DNA of 64,000 bases. Source: Euglena gracilis. Lineage: Eukaryota; Euglenida; Euglenophyceae; Euglenales. The notes under the pieces are model-generated. The model was not told the DNA's origin. It made no database searches and saw only the letters and a program-made list of their open reading frames with translations. The stretch is taken from the NCBI GenBank assembly GCA_039621445.1, contig CP154954.1, positions 50,385,847-50,449,846 of the forward strand, written 5' to 3'. Below, in pieces: positions 22,830 through 30,539 of this stretch; the stretch's first letter is position 1, and each line of letters opens with the position of its first letter. Both the position numbers and the translations under genes were made by a program.

Positions 22830-25800
22830 TTTGTTTGTTTGTTTGTTTGCTTGTTTATTTGTTGGTTGGTTGGTTGGTTGGTTGGTTGGTTGGTTGGTTG
22901 GTTGGTTTGTTAATTTGCCAAATCCAAAAATCTTAGAGGATCTATGATGCGAGGTGGAGGTGCCAATATCACCCCATCATTTCGTTCTGTCGGGACCAAT
23001 TTTGCGAGTTGGAAAAAAAGCAAATTCAGAAAAGATCAAAAGATGACAAAATAGAGGCTTGATACCACAAATTTCCAATGAACACGGGCAACGTTCCCTG
23101 AGTTGTGCCAAGCGAAAGATAACAACGGCATGAGACCGTGAAGACTTTTCGTTCATATTTGTTTCTGAAGTCTGCCGCTGTGCAAAACCCTTGGCCAGCA
23201 GTGTGTTCACCCGTTCAAGTGTCAAGATGGTGTGCACCGACACTCCCTCCACAAAAACCCGGTGGTCTTTTGTTTCATGCAGGGCCGGTCGCAAGAGAGT
23301 CCACAAAAAAAAAACGTCTCAAATGGCAGGGAGGATGTTATTCATTTATCATCAACCCCTTCTGACCTTGTTGATATTGGTCCATGTCCTCCAAAGAGTC
23401 ATCTAGGGGAAAGGGGTTCACTTAGGGGGGACTTCCGCACACCAAAGGGACCCCCCCCCAAATGGTCATTGGGATGGGGGGTCATTTAGAGGGGGGTTCA
23501 TGGTAAATCAAGCTGGGCATGAAAGCACCACCCATTATTTCAAACATTTTTGTTGGTCACAATTTTCAAATTCGATTTTATCTAAAAATTGCCACAGTTG
23601 ACTGCACTTGAGGCACCTGAGGTCAAATTGTCCATGCAGGCTTCTTTTGACCAACCCCTGTGGCGGCATAGCAAATACCCTGGGGGGTCCTTTGGGTCTT
23701 GGCCTAGGCCGACCCAATCAATTTCCCCCCTTGATAATGGACATTTTCGGGCCCTGGTGCCTTCGGTGACCCACCCCTGGTGGAGGGTCGAAAATGCCTC
23801 ACCCCACCCCCCTGCCACACCCCCGGGGGGGCTTCCTGAAAATAAGTCTGGTCCATGCGCTTCAAACAAAACAGGGCGTGATGATGTGGCTGACACGGCA
23901 ATGACCAGAAGCTGTCAACAAGAAAATATTATTTTTAAAAAATACACATATGTATATAATTTCAGCAGCTTATTTTTTAACAGTATTAAATAAGAAATTT
24001 AACAAAAAAACTAGAAAAAATAAGCTTGTGGTGTCTCTTGAACAGCTCACTTAACTCAACTTGTCCTGGTTTCCTTCTTTCAAGCAAATCACGAATCTTT
24101 TCGTTATAGATCTCAATGTACTCCATCGTGAGCGGGCCATAAACCTCCATGGCACTGGTGTGGAATACTGAATACTAATCTTGTGGTTTTAAAATTAATT
24201 TATTTAATTCAAAATTCAACTTTTTGAAAAAAACAAAAATTAAAAATGCCAAGGAGGTTCATGCTCTTCACAGAGAGGGTTGAGTCTGCCTGAAGCTTGT
24301 CCTGGGCCATCCCCATCATGGCACTGACGAACCGGGGAATCAGGCCAGGGAACCCCTCCTCCAGGGTTTGACTGCAGGTTGGGGGGGGGGGGGCAAATAC
24401 GGTTGCAGCAATTCCTGTTTTTATTCCCGTTCATCCCGGGGGGGGGGGGTTGTGGGGCAGAACAGAAAAATTGGCCATGGGATTTTTGATGGTTGCTGGA
24501 GACCATTGGTCATGGTATAGCGACAATGATGTGGTCATGGTATGGCGACCTGGTCAAATCACCAGTAATTCGACCCCCCCCCTTGCCCCCTGCGACCCAG
24601 TGGCTGCTGGGCAGAGCTTGAAATTTGGGCTGGCTCCTGTAGAATTCTGGGCTTGCTGGCAAGCACCCCTTTTCCTCAGAGACGCTTGCTGAACTGGGGC
24701 TCACAGAAGAACACCCAATGTGAAAAACTAGGGGGGGGGAGCAACAAAGCCCCTGACCTGCAATTCCCCGACCAGGGGGTCGTATGACCCGATGCCCCAA
24801 AAAACCCTGCTTTGTGAGGTCATCGCCAATCGCGGGTTGTACGCAACCCCCGATTGGGGGGGGGGGTTGGCAAATACGGGGTGGTCAGTGGTCAAGGGGG
24901 AGGGGGGGGGGGTACAACCCGGGTCCAGGATAATAGCCCACACCGCCCGAGGCCCTCTGCTATGGGGGGGTGCCGGCCAGGGCCGTACGGAAGGCCTGGT
25001 GGGGGGGGTTGACCTCTACCCACCCACTACAGCACCGAAGGGAAAATTTATTCGGTGCCGAAGAAAAAAATTGACTTTAAATGGGCACCCCCCGGAAGCC
25101 CGGGAAAGCCTGGTGAGGGGGGGGGGGTCGTCCCCCCCCACCCAGCAGGATGGGCAGGGATGTGTGGGAAGCCTTGAGGGGGGTCCTGACCACCCCTCCC
25201 AACACAGAGGGGGGTGGGTGGGTCGGTCGCACCCCCCCTCCAACTGAAGGGGGCCAGGAAAATTTTTGTTGGACTGGCAAAGGGCCAGCCAGATACCAGG
25301 CCGAAGCCTGATTCCTCTTTGAAAATAAATCCAAAGATGCTCATTTTTGAACGGTTTTCAAAACCTTTTAATGCAGAAAAACACCAAAGCAAAACAGGAA
25401 TATTCTCAAAAGTGAAGGGAAAATGGCATTTCTTGTTTATTTATTGGCGCGCAGCACTGGAAGAAAAAAATTAGCTATTTTTGGAACTTGCCATGGAGGG
25501 AGGGGACGGTGGGTCGGATCCCCCTCCGATCCAGCAGGGGGGGGGTCCCGACTTAATTGTGGCACAGTCTGGGTGACCGATTTCAGTCTGGCATAAAGCG
25601 CTGGGCCGAGATTTTTGACCCCCAAATTGCAAATGTGCCATTTTGGACACATTCTGGGCAAGTATTTTTTGTCAGAAAGGCCAAAAAATTTTACGGTGCG
25701 AAGCGCCAGAAGGAAAAAATTGACCTTTTGGGGGGGTCCCGGGCACGCCCCTGGGGTCGGTCCGGACCCCTCCTCTGGTCCCAGGAGGGCACCCCACCTA

Positions 25801-28800
25801 AACCCCGTACACCCTCCTCATATCGAACCCCAGCAGATACCCCCCCACCTTACCCCCCAGCAAGCACCTATGGTCATCCAGGATCCCAAACCCAGTCACG
25901 CCCAGTCACGCCCAGTCACGCCCAGTCACGCCCAGTCACGCCCAGTCACGCCCAGTCACGCCCAGTCACGCTAAGAGAAATCCCAGTCATCCAAGTTTCA
26001 AGCAGCCGTTCATATGGCCTAACAAAAAATTTACACACCTTCTGTATGTGTGTCATTTGATCCATGGGGAGGACCTTCAACAATATCAGTAAATCCTTCA
26101 TTTTGGGCCCAAAGAACCCAATCAGCAACAGTACGCATGGATGCACGGCGTTTAGACATGGCTGAAGAAACAGGAAATTTATTCAAGCACATCTAATCAA
26201 CCAGTCACGCCCAGTCACGTCAAGTCACCGCACCTTTCAGGGTCCTCGAACCCAGTCACGCCCAGTCACGCCCAGTCACGCCCAGTCACGCCCAGTCACG
26301 CCCAGTCACGGAACCCCACCTATGGGGGTCCTCAAACCCAGTCACGCCCAGTCACGCCCAGTCACGCCCAGTCACGCCCAGTCATATCATAGGTGCTTGC
26401 CGCCCAGGGCCAGGGGGGAGTCGGGCTGCCGGTCCTCCGGAACAAGCACCCCCCCCCCCCCCCCCCCCCCAGGGGGTGGGTGGTTGCGGGGATCCCCCTC
26501 AGTGCTGTGGACCTTCTTGGCCATTTAGGCCAACATTTTTTTTTGCTTTTTTTGGCAAGTTGAGGTCATTTCAAGTCATTTTTTGCCATTTTGGGCCGTT
26601 TTTTCCATTTCTTTTTTAGTCACTGTTTGAAGAAATGTCCAAGGGTCCAGGCCTTCCTGAAAGTTTTCCAAGTCTCAAAAAAGTCTCAAGAAAAGTGCGC
26701 ATGTGCCCTCACCCCCAAAGTGGCTACCCTCGAGGCACCGTGGGACCCAAAATGGCCACGCTGGGGGGGGGACACTTTGTGGGGGGCAGGCTTTTTTCCG
26801 TTGGGGCCTACCCCACGGGGGGGTGGGTGCCAGGCACCCAAGAGCACCCATCCGAACCCCCCCCCCCAGGGGGGTCGGGTTTTTGGGCAGGCACCCCCTT
26901 CGACCCTGGTGCCGAAGGTGCCGGGGGCCCGGAAAAGGCCATTTTCAATGAAAAATTTCTGGGTCCCCACGAACTCACCCCCCCCGGGGGCACCAGTCGG
27001 TAAAAAAAAATTGCTTTCTTGGGGCAATTTTGGCCTTGGCGCTTTTGGTGCCGAAGGAAAAAGTTTGAGGGGGGGGTAAACCCAAATTTGCCAATATTTT
27101 TTGGCCACTTTGGACGGTGCTCTTTGAGGGGGGGGGGGGGGTAAGCGGATTTTTGCATATTTTTGTTCACACATTTCACCAAACTCAATATGAACCGATG
27201 GGCTTTCCATCTATACCTGAGGATGGGGGTGGGGGGTCGACCCCCCCCCCCACCACATTGGGTTTCAGGAGCTCCTGTACAGCCTTGCAGTTGGCTGGAA
27301 AAAAGGTGCTGGCTGGCTGGACCCACGTGAGGGTCCGGCTAAATAAATCCCAAATTATGACACATTGGCCCTTCCTGGGGACCCAAAAGTTTCCCGGGCA
27401 GGGCCCTGACAAGTTCTCAGGCATGGTAATATCCCGGGAAGGAGGGGGGTTAATACCCCCCCCCCTTCATGTTATTGACCGGTCAAGTTGGGCCTAACAG
27501 CGGAGGGGGGTCAAGCTCGGGGGTCAAGTTGGACCCAACAGTTCAGGAGGGTCACTTTCCCCATACTTGGGCTGACATTCCACATCTGGATGAATCATCC
27601 AAAAAAGCAAAAAAAAGCATCTGGGTCCCCAACTTCCTCAAATGTGCTCGTCTGATCAAAAAATCGTCTGTCAAAAAACACATTTCTGTGGGGAAAACAT
27701 TCCTGAAAGTGCATTTTTGAACCTGTAACTTTTTTCGCGGTCGGTTGGCCCAACAGAAGAGGGGGCCAACTATGGGGGCCCCGGGCAGAATATTGGCCAT
27801 GCTAGTTCTGGAGGTCGACAGAAAACTCCACTGTACTGCATTACCCCCCCCCTTTTTCAAAGGACTTTTGACTGTAGGTCGGGCCGACCTGGTCGGCCCG
27901 ACCTGTTTGGGTTACCGACCATATGGTCGGCCCAACCAATTGGAGGTCGGGCCGACCACAAGGTCGATAGAAACGACCTCAATGGTTTTCCTTTTCAAAA
28001 GCATCCAAACCCTTGGCCAAACCCTGTGGAGCATAAAAAGTGCAATTTTAGCATAAAAAGAATTCCTGATGGCATCAACCTGTGGTAAAAAAGATTTTCT
28101 GACGTTATTTGAAGGAGTAGGGTCAGGGTTACGATTCTTATCCAAACAGCAGAACATTTCCCGCTCAACGTTGTTAGATTGGTCTCTACAAGGTACCCAG
28201 CGAACCCAAAGAGCCGCCCAATTAGGGTTAAAAACATGGGGGGACCCGAGCGAGGCGCCGAGCGAGGGTCCCCCCATGTGTATTAACCCTAGTTGGGCGG
28301 CTCTGTGGGGTAGCTGGTACCTTGAAGGGGCCAAATTATCACGTTTCTGAACAGCCGGCTACACACATCAAAAAGTTTTCTGGCCTCAAAGAAGATACTT
28401 GTTTGCTATCCGACCGTCACTGAAATCCGACTAAGTTAGCACAAAGAACGCGCGTTTTGGCCATCCTTGTCTTGCACACACAAGGGGATTTTGTTATTTT
28501 AAACCGGGGGGTCCGGGGGGGGGGGGGGGGGCTGCCGCCCCCCCCCCCCGGAGGAGGCCGTAGGCCGACTAAGTTCGCGTTTTTCAATTTTTTTTTCAAT
28601 ATGGGATGAAAGAGCTGGGTTAGGGTTAGGGTTAGGGTCAGGGTCAGGGTTAGGGTTTGGGCATTGCACACCAAAGGAATTTTTGTCATTGGTCATGTAT
28701 CTCACCTGAGTTAGCCGTTTTCCACAATTTTTTTTGAATTTGGGACGTTTTTTGACGTTTTTAAGGACATTCAGATGTGTTTACATTCATTTCGAATTGA

Positions 28801-30276
28801 AATAAGAGAATCAAATTTTTTGAGGGGGGGGGGCCTTAAATTTCCAAAAAGGGGGGGTCGGCCGACCTGGTCGGCCTGACCTCCAGAGGTCGATAAGCCA
28901 TGGCCAATGGTCGGCACGACCTAGGTCGGCCCGACCTCCAGAAGTAGCATGGCCATTATTCCGCACGGAGCCAACTATGGGGATGCAATCTCAACAGCCC
29001 AGGGGGTCAATGACCAGGGGGGGGGTTCAATTACCCCCCCCCCCCCCCCATATTGTCCCACCGACCTCTCCCCAGGAGGCCCGACGGGACAATATGGGGG
29101 GGGGGACAATATGGGGGTACCAAAGGAAATTTCATTGACCGAGCCAAAAAAACCCCTCGTCGGCCGGGCAGAGGGACAATATGGGGGGGGGACAATATGG
29201 GGGGGGGTGGTACATGGGGGGATACCCAATCACCTGCCCTGGGATTTTTTTGGACCTGGGGAGGCAGCACCCAGTTCTGTGGTCAATTGTGTCCCCAAGC
29301 AGGTCCCGAGTAAAAAGATCCTTTTGTCAAACCCTGTCTTCCTCCCCCATAATGCTGTATGTCTTACCAGACCCTGTGGGCAGGGCCATTCCGGTGGGAA
29401 CTGGGGGATTCATACCCGTAAGAAATATATCGTATCAAAAAACAAAAACAAAAAAAATATGTGTTGTTGTGAAAGCCAGATGGCTCGTTTGTGTTCATTT
29501 TCACAGAAGCACCTGCTTCTTTCCTCAAAGTTAATCCAGTGCTTGATGGGCCTCTGAAGTTTCCCCAAAGCGGGAAAATTAGCGTTTTCGGATGGAAATC
29601 ACTGGGGGTGTTGTTGGTGGTATGTATTCGGGATGCCTTTTGGCAGGCACCTGCCCCAGATCGAGCCAAACCAAATCAATGTCGAAAAGCTGTCAATTTA
29701 ATGTACCACCCAGGCGCTCCTTTTCCTCCCGCGTTGAATTTTGAATTTTCATACATTTTTTGCTTGCTGAGCCCAACTTCTTCTTTGAATTTAGCTTGCT
29801 GAGCTCCCTTTTCACTCATAAACTTTGGGTCCATCCGTCTGTGCTGTTTTATTCCACAGAATCACCCCGGCTCCAAATCCCCCCCAAATCCTCCAAAACT
29901 TTTCTGAAAAATGAAAATGACATAGAACTACGGCAAAGAAATGCGATTAAGAGGTTTTTGAAACAACACTCACGTTTCTCAAAGCTTAGAACTGTTTCCC
30001 TTGGGGGAAAACGGTGATTTTTGGTGTCAAATGAGGTGAAACCATCCAATCCTGTTGAACTTTGACCCAAATGATCCAGACTGAATAGACTGATGGAAAG
30101 AAAGGAAGAAGAAAAGATTAAACATTGCAGAAATGGAACAGCCTTGATTGTTTGCCCATAGGCAAAGAGAGTCACATTATAGCCATCATAGGCATCTGCC
30201 AGCATTGGCTTTCCGATGCAATCCCAAACCTCTTCTTGCCCGCTGTCGAAGACGTAATCGTTGCCAAATCTCCATT
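15446..30276 (-). CDS. Kinesin-family motor protein gene (multi-exon span)
   Basis: Exons read in the order 30276-30150, 29375-29340, 24356-24266, 24132-24072, 23275-23104, 22509-22347, ~20207-20018, 19902-19833, 15561-15446. Together they give an almost complete kinesin motor: [14 protein letters not shown]-loop, [21 protein letters not shown], switch I NEKSSRSH, switch [39 protein letters not shown], then a coiled coil. This is an ATP-driven microtubule motor of the N-terminal type. I cannot assign the subfamily safely. The first strand of the motor (VRVRP) and the start codon are not in these exons; candidates lie at 30.5, 32.8 and 40.3 kb. All junctions I could fix are non-GT-AG. Frame is kept across every junction except 22347/20207, which is unresolved. 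No disabling mutation is seen. Confidence 0.85.
16310..16670. repeat. GTCGTTGACAC inverted-repeat elements, two abutting copies
   Basis: CATTGACACC and TCAACGACA blocks lie at 16318-16380, 16480-16525 and 16600-16660. The segment 16500-16620 is itself a large palindrome around CTCAGCGGCTGGGGC. The ends resemble the element at 1318-1690. Confidence 0.5.
16780..17225. repeat. CCAAAAATAAGACCCCCCC array and GGCGCGAAGCGCC hairpins
   Basis: Units of about 19 bp, CCAAAAATAAGACCCCCCC, occur at 16785-16895 and 17140-17220. Between them are two GCGCGAAGCGCC hairpins (16902 and 17053). The arrangement resembles the array-core-array plan of the small transposons, but no TIR or TSD was fixed. Confidence 0.55.
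17562..17744 (-). CDS. Possible Cys-rich exon
   Basis: The minus-strand frame contains [20 protein letters not shown]. It has CX2C pairs and a final Cys at knuckle spacing, but Pro replaces the zinc-binding His. It lies inside the 4.3-kb kinesin intron, so it may be a degraded element-borne zinc-knuckle fragment. Confidence 0.25.
   Translation of the reverse strand: MLGPDFFFPWQEKPDIGDVGWLPKCPDCNSCGSNMPSWKNCGQGAPFCLLHLICGAHQSC
18116..18446. other. Open on both strands; possible coding fragment
   Basis: The minus frame ([20 protein letters not shown]) and the plus frame ([20 protein letters not shown]) both look protein-like for about 100 residues. I cannot decide between them. ATTGCGCA-type repeats follow at 18450-18560 and again at 19008-19050. 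Confidence 0.3.
18658..18949. mobile_element. CA(G/T)GCTTGTGCTTA hairpin transposon, 292 bp, perfect 8-bp TSD
   Basis: The left end is CATGCTTGTGCTTA and the right end, complemented, is CAGGCTTGTGCTTA. TSD CTCCTGAC is perfect at 18650-18657 and 18950-18957. The interior consists of GTGCCTGCCCC hairpins, G/C runs and a GCGCGTTCGGCGCC-type hairpin, with no ORF. It is a hAT-type MITE by size, TSD length and ends. Confidence 0.9.
19505..19750. repeat. CCTGCAACCCCCGACCAGG repeats
   Basis: Several units of CCTGCAACCCCCGACCAGG with GTCGTACG-like phrases. A related block in the same orientation lies at 24720-24900. The pair brackets kinesin exons from 19.8 to 24.4 kb, but I found no TIR or TSD tying them together. 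Confidence 0.5.
19833..19902 (-). CDS. Kinesin, neck exon
   Basis: The exon is 70 nt. After completing a Leu codon with the preceding exon it reads [20 protein letters not shown] and KLE, matching the end of the motor core and neck linker (family pattern YA..AK.I.N...VN). It starts at the acceptor CTGCGTGC|AACG and ends at the donor |TTGCAG. Length and phase (enters after two bases, exits in phase 0) agree with both neighbours. Confidence 0.85.
19903..20017 (-). other. Nonconventional kinesin intron, 115 nt
   Basis: The intron runs from |GCCCAGCAGGC to GCTCTGCTGCGTGC|. CAG is exactly at +4 to +6 and CTG exactly at -8 to -6. CAGCAGGCTC pairs with GAGCTCTGCTG with a single bulge. Any GT-AG reading breaks the conserved ...STL/TYASSAK... 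join. Confidence 0.85.
20018..20207 (-). CDS. Kinesin, alpha-4/alpha-5 exon
   Basis: The frame contains [20 protein letters not shown], then [30 protein letters not shown] and [19 protein letters not shown] and ACVSPS are invariant parts of the kinesin microtubule-binding region. The 3' end at 20018 is well fixed. The 5' start (~20207) is uncertain because the join to the switch II exon does not follow the CAG/CTG rule. Confidence 0.85.
22347..22509 (-). CDS. Kinesin, switch II exon
   Basis: The exon starts after acceptor CTGGGGAC|AAC and reads [19 protein letters not shown], then [20 protein letters not shown] and [22 protein letters not shown] is switch II, which binds the gamma-phosphate magnesium site, and the INLSLLTL segment follows in helix alpha-4. 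The acceptor position gives an in-frame join to the switch I exon. The 3' end at 22347 is placed by homology only. Confidence 0.85.
22510..23103 (-). other. Nonconventional kinesin intron, 594 nt
   Basis: The donor is ...GCACA|ACTCAGGGAACG and the acceptor is TCCCTGGGGAC|AAC. CAG is at +4 and CTG at -8. GGGCA..CG.TCCCTG pairs with the donor side CAGGGAACGTTGCCC. The intron contains a GT microsatellite at 22728-22826. Confidence 0.8.
22728..22912. repeat. (GT)n, (GTTT)n and (GGTT)n microsatellites
   Basis: About 100 bp of GT, then about 30 bp of GTTT, then about 50 bp of GGTT. It produces Cys-Val frames of no coding meaning. Confidence 0.95.
23104..23275 (-). CDS. Kinesin, switch I exon
   Basis: The frame reads [39 protein letters not shown] and [28 protein letters not shown] is switch I with the catalytic SSRSH, and FVEG is the conserved strand before it. 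The exon is 172 nt. The phase in and out matches both neighbours, with one shared A making the 5' join ambiguous by 1 nt without changing the product. Confidence 0.9.
24072..24132 (-). CDS. Kinesin, YNEKIRDLL exon
   Basis: A 61-nt exon reading [20 protein letters not shown] plus one base. EIYNE.I.DLL is one of the most conserved kinesin motifs and excludes chance. The acceptor is ATGGCCCG|CTC, with ATG pairing to the donor CAT in place of the usual CTG/CAG. The donor is near AACCAGG. The small size and the variant ends explain why no long ORF marks it. Confidence 0.85.
24133..24265 (-). other. Nonconventional kinesin intron, 133 nt
   Basis: The 5' end is AGCATGAACCTCCTTGGC and the 3' end is GCCATGGAGGTTTATGGCCCG. 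The terminal stem matches at 14 of 16 positions. The CAG/CTG pair is replaced by CAT/ATG, a compensatory change that keeps pairing. Confidence 0.75.
24266..24356 (-). CDS. Kinesin, GLIPRF exon
   Basis: The exon is 91 nt. It reads [20 protein letters not shown] and [17 protein letters not shown] follows the P-loop helix in kinesins, and STLSVK leads into the YNE strand. The start after CTGGAGGA| and the end at AAG| give the continuous reading IMGE/EGFPG before and SVK/LTMEY after. Confidence 0.87.
24720..24900. repeat. Second block of CCTGCAA..CCCGACCAGG repeats
   Basis: Contains CCTGACCTGCAATTCCCCG, ACCAGGGGGTCG and CCCGATTGGGG units related to 19505-19750. AAGGCCTGGTGGGG / GTCGTCCCC hairpin copies lie downstream at 24985-25230. 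No gene is seen from 24720 to 25850. Confidence 0.45.
25861..26399. mobile_element. DNA transposon, CAAGCACCTATG TIRs, CCCAGTCACG arrays, 8-bp TSD
   Basis: The TIRs are CAAGCACCTATG and CATAGGTGCTTG. TSD CCCCCCAG (25853-25860) versus CCGCCCAG (26400-26407) has one mismatch. Tandem 10-bp CCCAGTCACG arrays occur at 25893-25970, 26202-26310 and 26337-26384. A unique core of about 180 bp holds a short minus-strand ORF. The unit repeats directly without spacers, so this is not a CRISPR array. Confidence 0.8.
26035..26158 (-). CDS. Short ORF in the transposon core ([10 protein letters not shown]...)
   Basis: It begins with ATG at 26158 and reads [20 protein letters not shown] followed by [20 protein letters not shown] before a stop. 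Composition is protein-like, and the ORF sits exactly between the two CCCAGTCACG arrays, so it is probably a passenger or the first exon of an element-encoded protein. I do not recognise it. A GTGTGT donor-like sequence lies at its end. Confidence 0.45.
26580..27480. repeat. Mixed hairpin repeats, no gene
   Basis: Contains an inverted partial copy of the GGGTGCC / CATTTTCAATGAAAA family (26800-27000), a GTGCCGAAGGTGCC hairpin, a GGTCGACCCCC palindrome at 27230-27260 and GCTGGCTGGCTGG at 27305. Long frames here are homopolymer artefacts. Confidence 0.5.
28190..28322. repeat. Large palindrome with GAGCCGCCCAA arms
   Basis: Arms of about 58 bp (AAGGTACC...CATGGGGGGACCC and its complement) surround a GCGAGGCGCCGAGCG loop. 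It would fold into a long hairpin and resembles a foldback element. Confidence 0.75.
28617..28660. repeat. Short telomere-like TTAGGG run
   Basis: GGGTTAGGGTTAGGGTTAGGG is followed by GTCAGGG variants over about 45 bp. It is internal and lies within the 27778-28969 element. Related runs occur at 41-60, 3150, 28120, 37418 and 39055 in repeat contexts. Confidence 0.8.
29040..29220. repeat. GACAATATGGGGG hairpin repeat
   Basis: CCCCATATTGTCCCACCGACC and its complement form a hairpin with a CCAGGAGG loop. Further GACAATATGGGGG units follow. A related GACAATAAAGGGG hairpin lies at 42785-42950 and a fragment at 30822-30838. Confidence 0.65.
29340..29375 (-). CDS. Kinesin, P-loop micro-exon
   Basis: A 36-nt exon whose frame, completed by the neighbours, reads [20 protein letters not shown] is the Walker A nucleotide-binding loop of kinesins. 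It is flanked by CTGCCCAC| and |AGACAGG, both fitting the CTG(-8)/CAG(+4) pattern. It is far too short for ORF detection and is supported only because both neighbours supply the rest of the motif. Confidence 0.87.
29376..30149 (-). other. Nonconventional kinesin intron, 774 nt
   Basis: The donor is GGGCAAAC|AATCAAGGCTGTTCC and the acceptor is GGAATGGCCCTGCCCAC|AGGG. CAAGGCTGTTCC pairs with GGAATGGCCCTG over 12 positions with one mismatch and two wobbles. CAA is at +4 and CTG at -8. The splice splits the P-loop between GQT and GSGKT. No GT or AG is available at either point. Confidence 0.85.
30150..30276 (-). CDS. Kinesin, exon before the P-loop
   Basis: The frame reads [40 protein letters not shown] and [21 protein letters not shown] and the intervening helix are typical of the kinesin motor N-terminal half. 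The 3' end is firmly set by the P-loop exon. The 5' start at 30276 assumes acceptor CTGTTTCA|. An alternative CTG lies about 20 nt upstream. Confidence 0.85.
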
Positions 30277-30424
30277 TGAAACAGGGACGTTCAAAAAAAA
30301 ATTGGTCAGGGGGCCCTTGCTCTTCAGCAACTGACCGTGGCCTGGCCAATTTAATTCTTCTCCCAGTTTTAAAGCCCGCCCCCCCCCAGCTTCATATTTC
30401 AGCGTGGTTGCCTCGGCTAAGTTT

Positions 30425-30525
30425 CATTGTGCACAACAATACGGATTGTCATTTGGGAACCCTTTTCCATCCCTCCTCTGGCACCATCTCAATCCCATCT
30501 GTTTGGATCTGATATTCACAAAAGT
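30425..30525 (-). CDS. Candidate kinesin N-terminal exon, weak
   Basis: The minus frame reads DFCEYQIQTDGIEMVPEEGW, as might fit the variable loop between the first motor strand and [12 protein letters not shown] followed by five bases lies just upstream (CACCTGCAAAC|). Its complement CAGGTG occurs at the 32.8-kb candidate exon. There is no diagnostic motif. Confidence 0.25.
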
Positions 30526-30539
30526 CCGTTTGCAGGTGC

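Larger units (their letters stand above)
27778..28969. mobile_element. Larger element with GGCCATGCTA..TTCTGGAGGTCG TIRs
   Basis: Inverted ends GGCCATGCTAGTTCTGGAGG and GGCCATGCTACTTCTGGAGG (complemented) differ at one position, and the similarity continues outward through GAATA. The direct repeat GCCAACTATGGGG flanks it at 27765-27777 and 28970-28982. That is long for a TSD, and the true one may be 8-10 bp within it. GGTCGGGCCGACC palindromes lie inside both ends (27885-27965 and 28858-28940). The plan is MULE-like. The core carries a 130-bp palindrome and a TTAGGG-like run but no sure ORF. Confidence 0.6.
24357..29339 (-). other. Nonconventional kinesin intron, 4983 nt, with 11-bp terminal stem
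   Basis: The donor is GAGGA|AGACAGGGTTTGAC and the acceptor is GTCAAACCCTGGAGGA|GGG. CAGGGTTTGAC and GTCAAACCCTG are perfectly complementary over 11 bp. The last five exon bases before the intron (GAGGA) equal the last five intron bases (GAGGA), which is what an ancient 8-bp TSD would leave. The intron hosts a transposon at 25861-26399, a larger element at 27778-28969 and several hairpin repeats. Confidence 0.85.

Noticed and set aside
22697-22936. GTTT/GGTT run as a membrane protein ([15 protein letters not shown])
   Set aside because: Pure tandem repeat translation inside a kinesin intron.
25893-26384. CCCAGTCACG arrays as a CRISPR
   Set aside because: The units are 10 bp, directly abutting, without spacers, and bounded by TIRs and a TSD. 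The genome is eukaryotic.
28617-28660. Chromosome end or telomere
   Set aside because: The run is short, degenerate and flanked by repeats on both sides in the middle of the contig.
29376-30149. Conventional GT-AG intron between GQT and GSGKT
   Set aside because: The exon bases required by the P-loop leave no GT donor or matching AG. A CAG directly before GGTCTGG would shift the frame.
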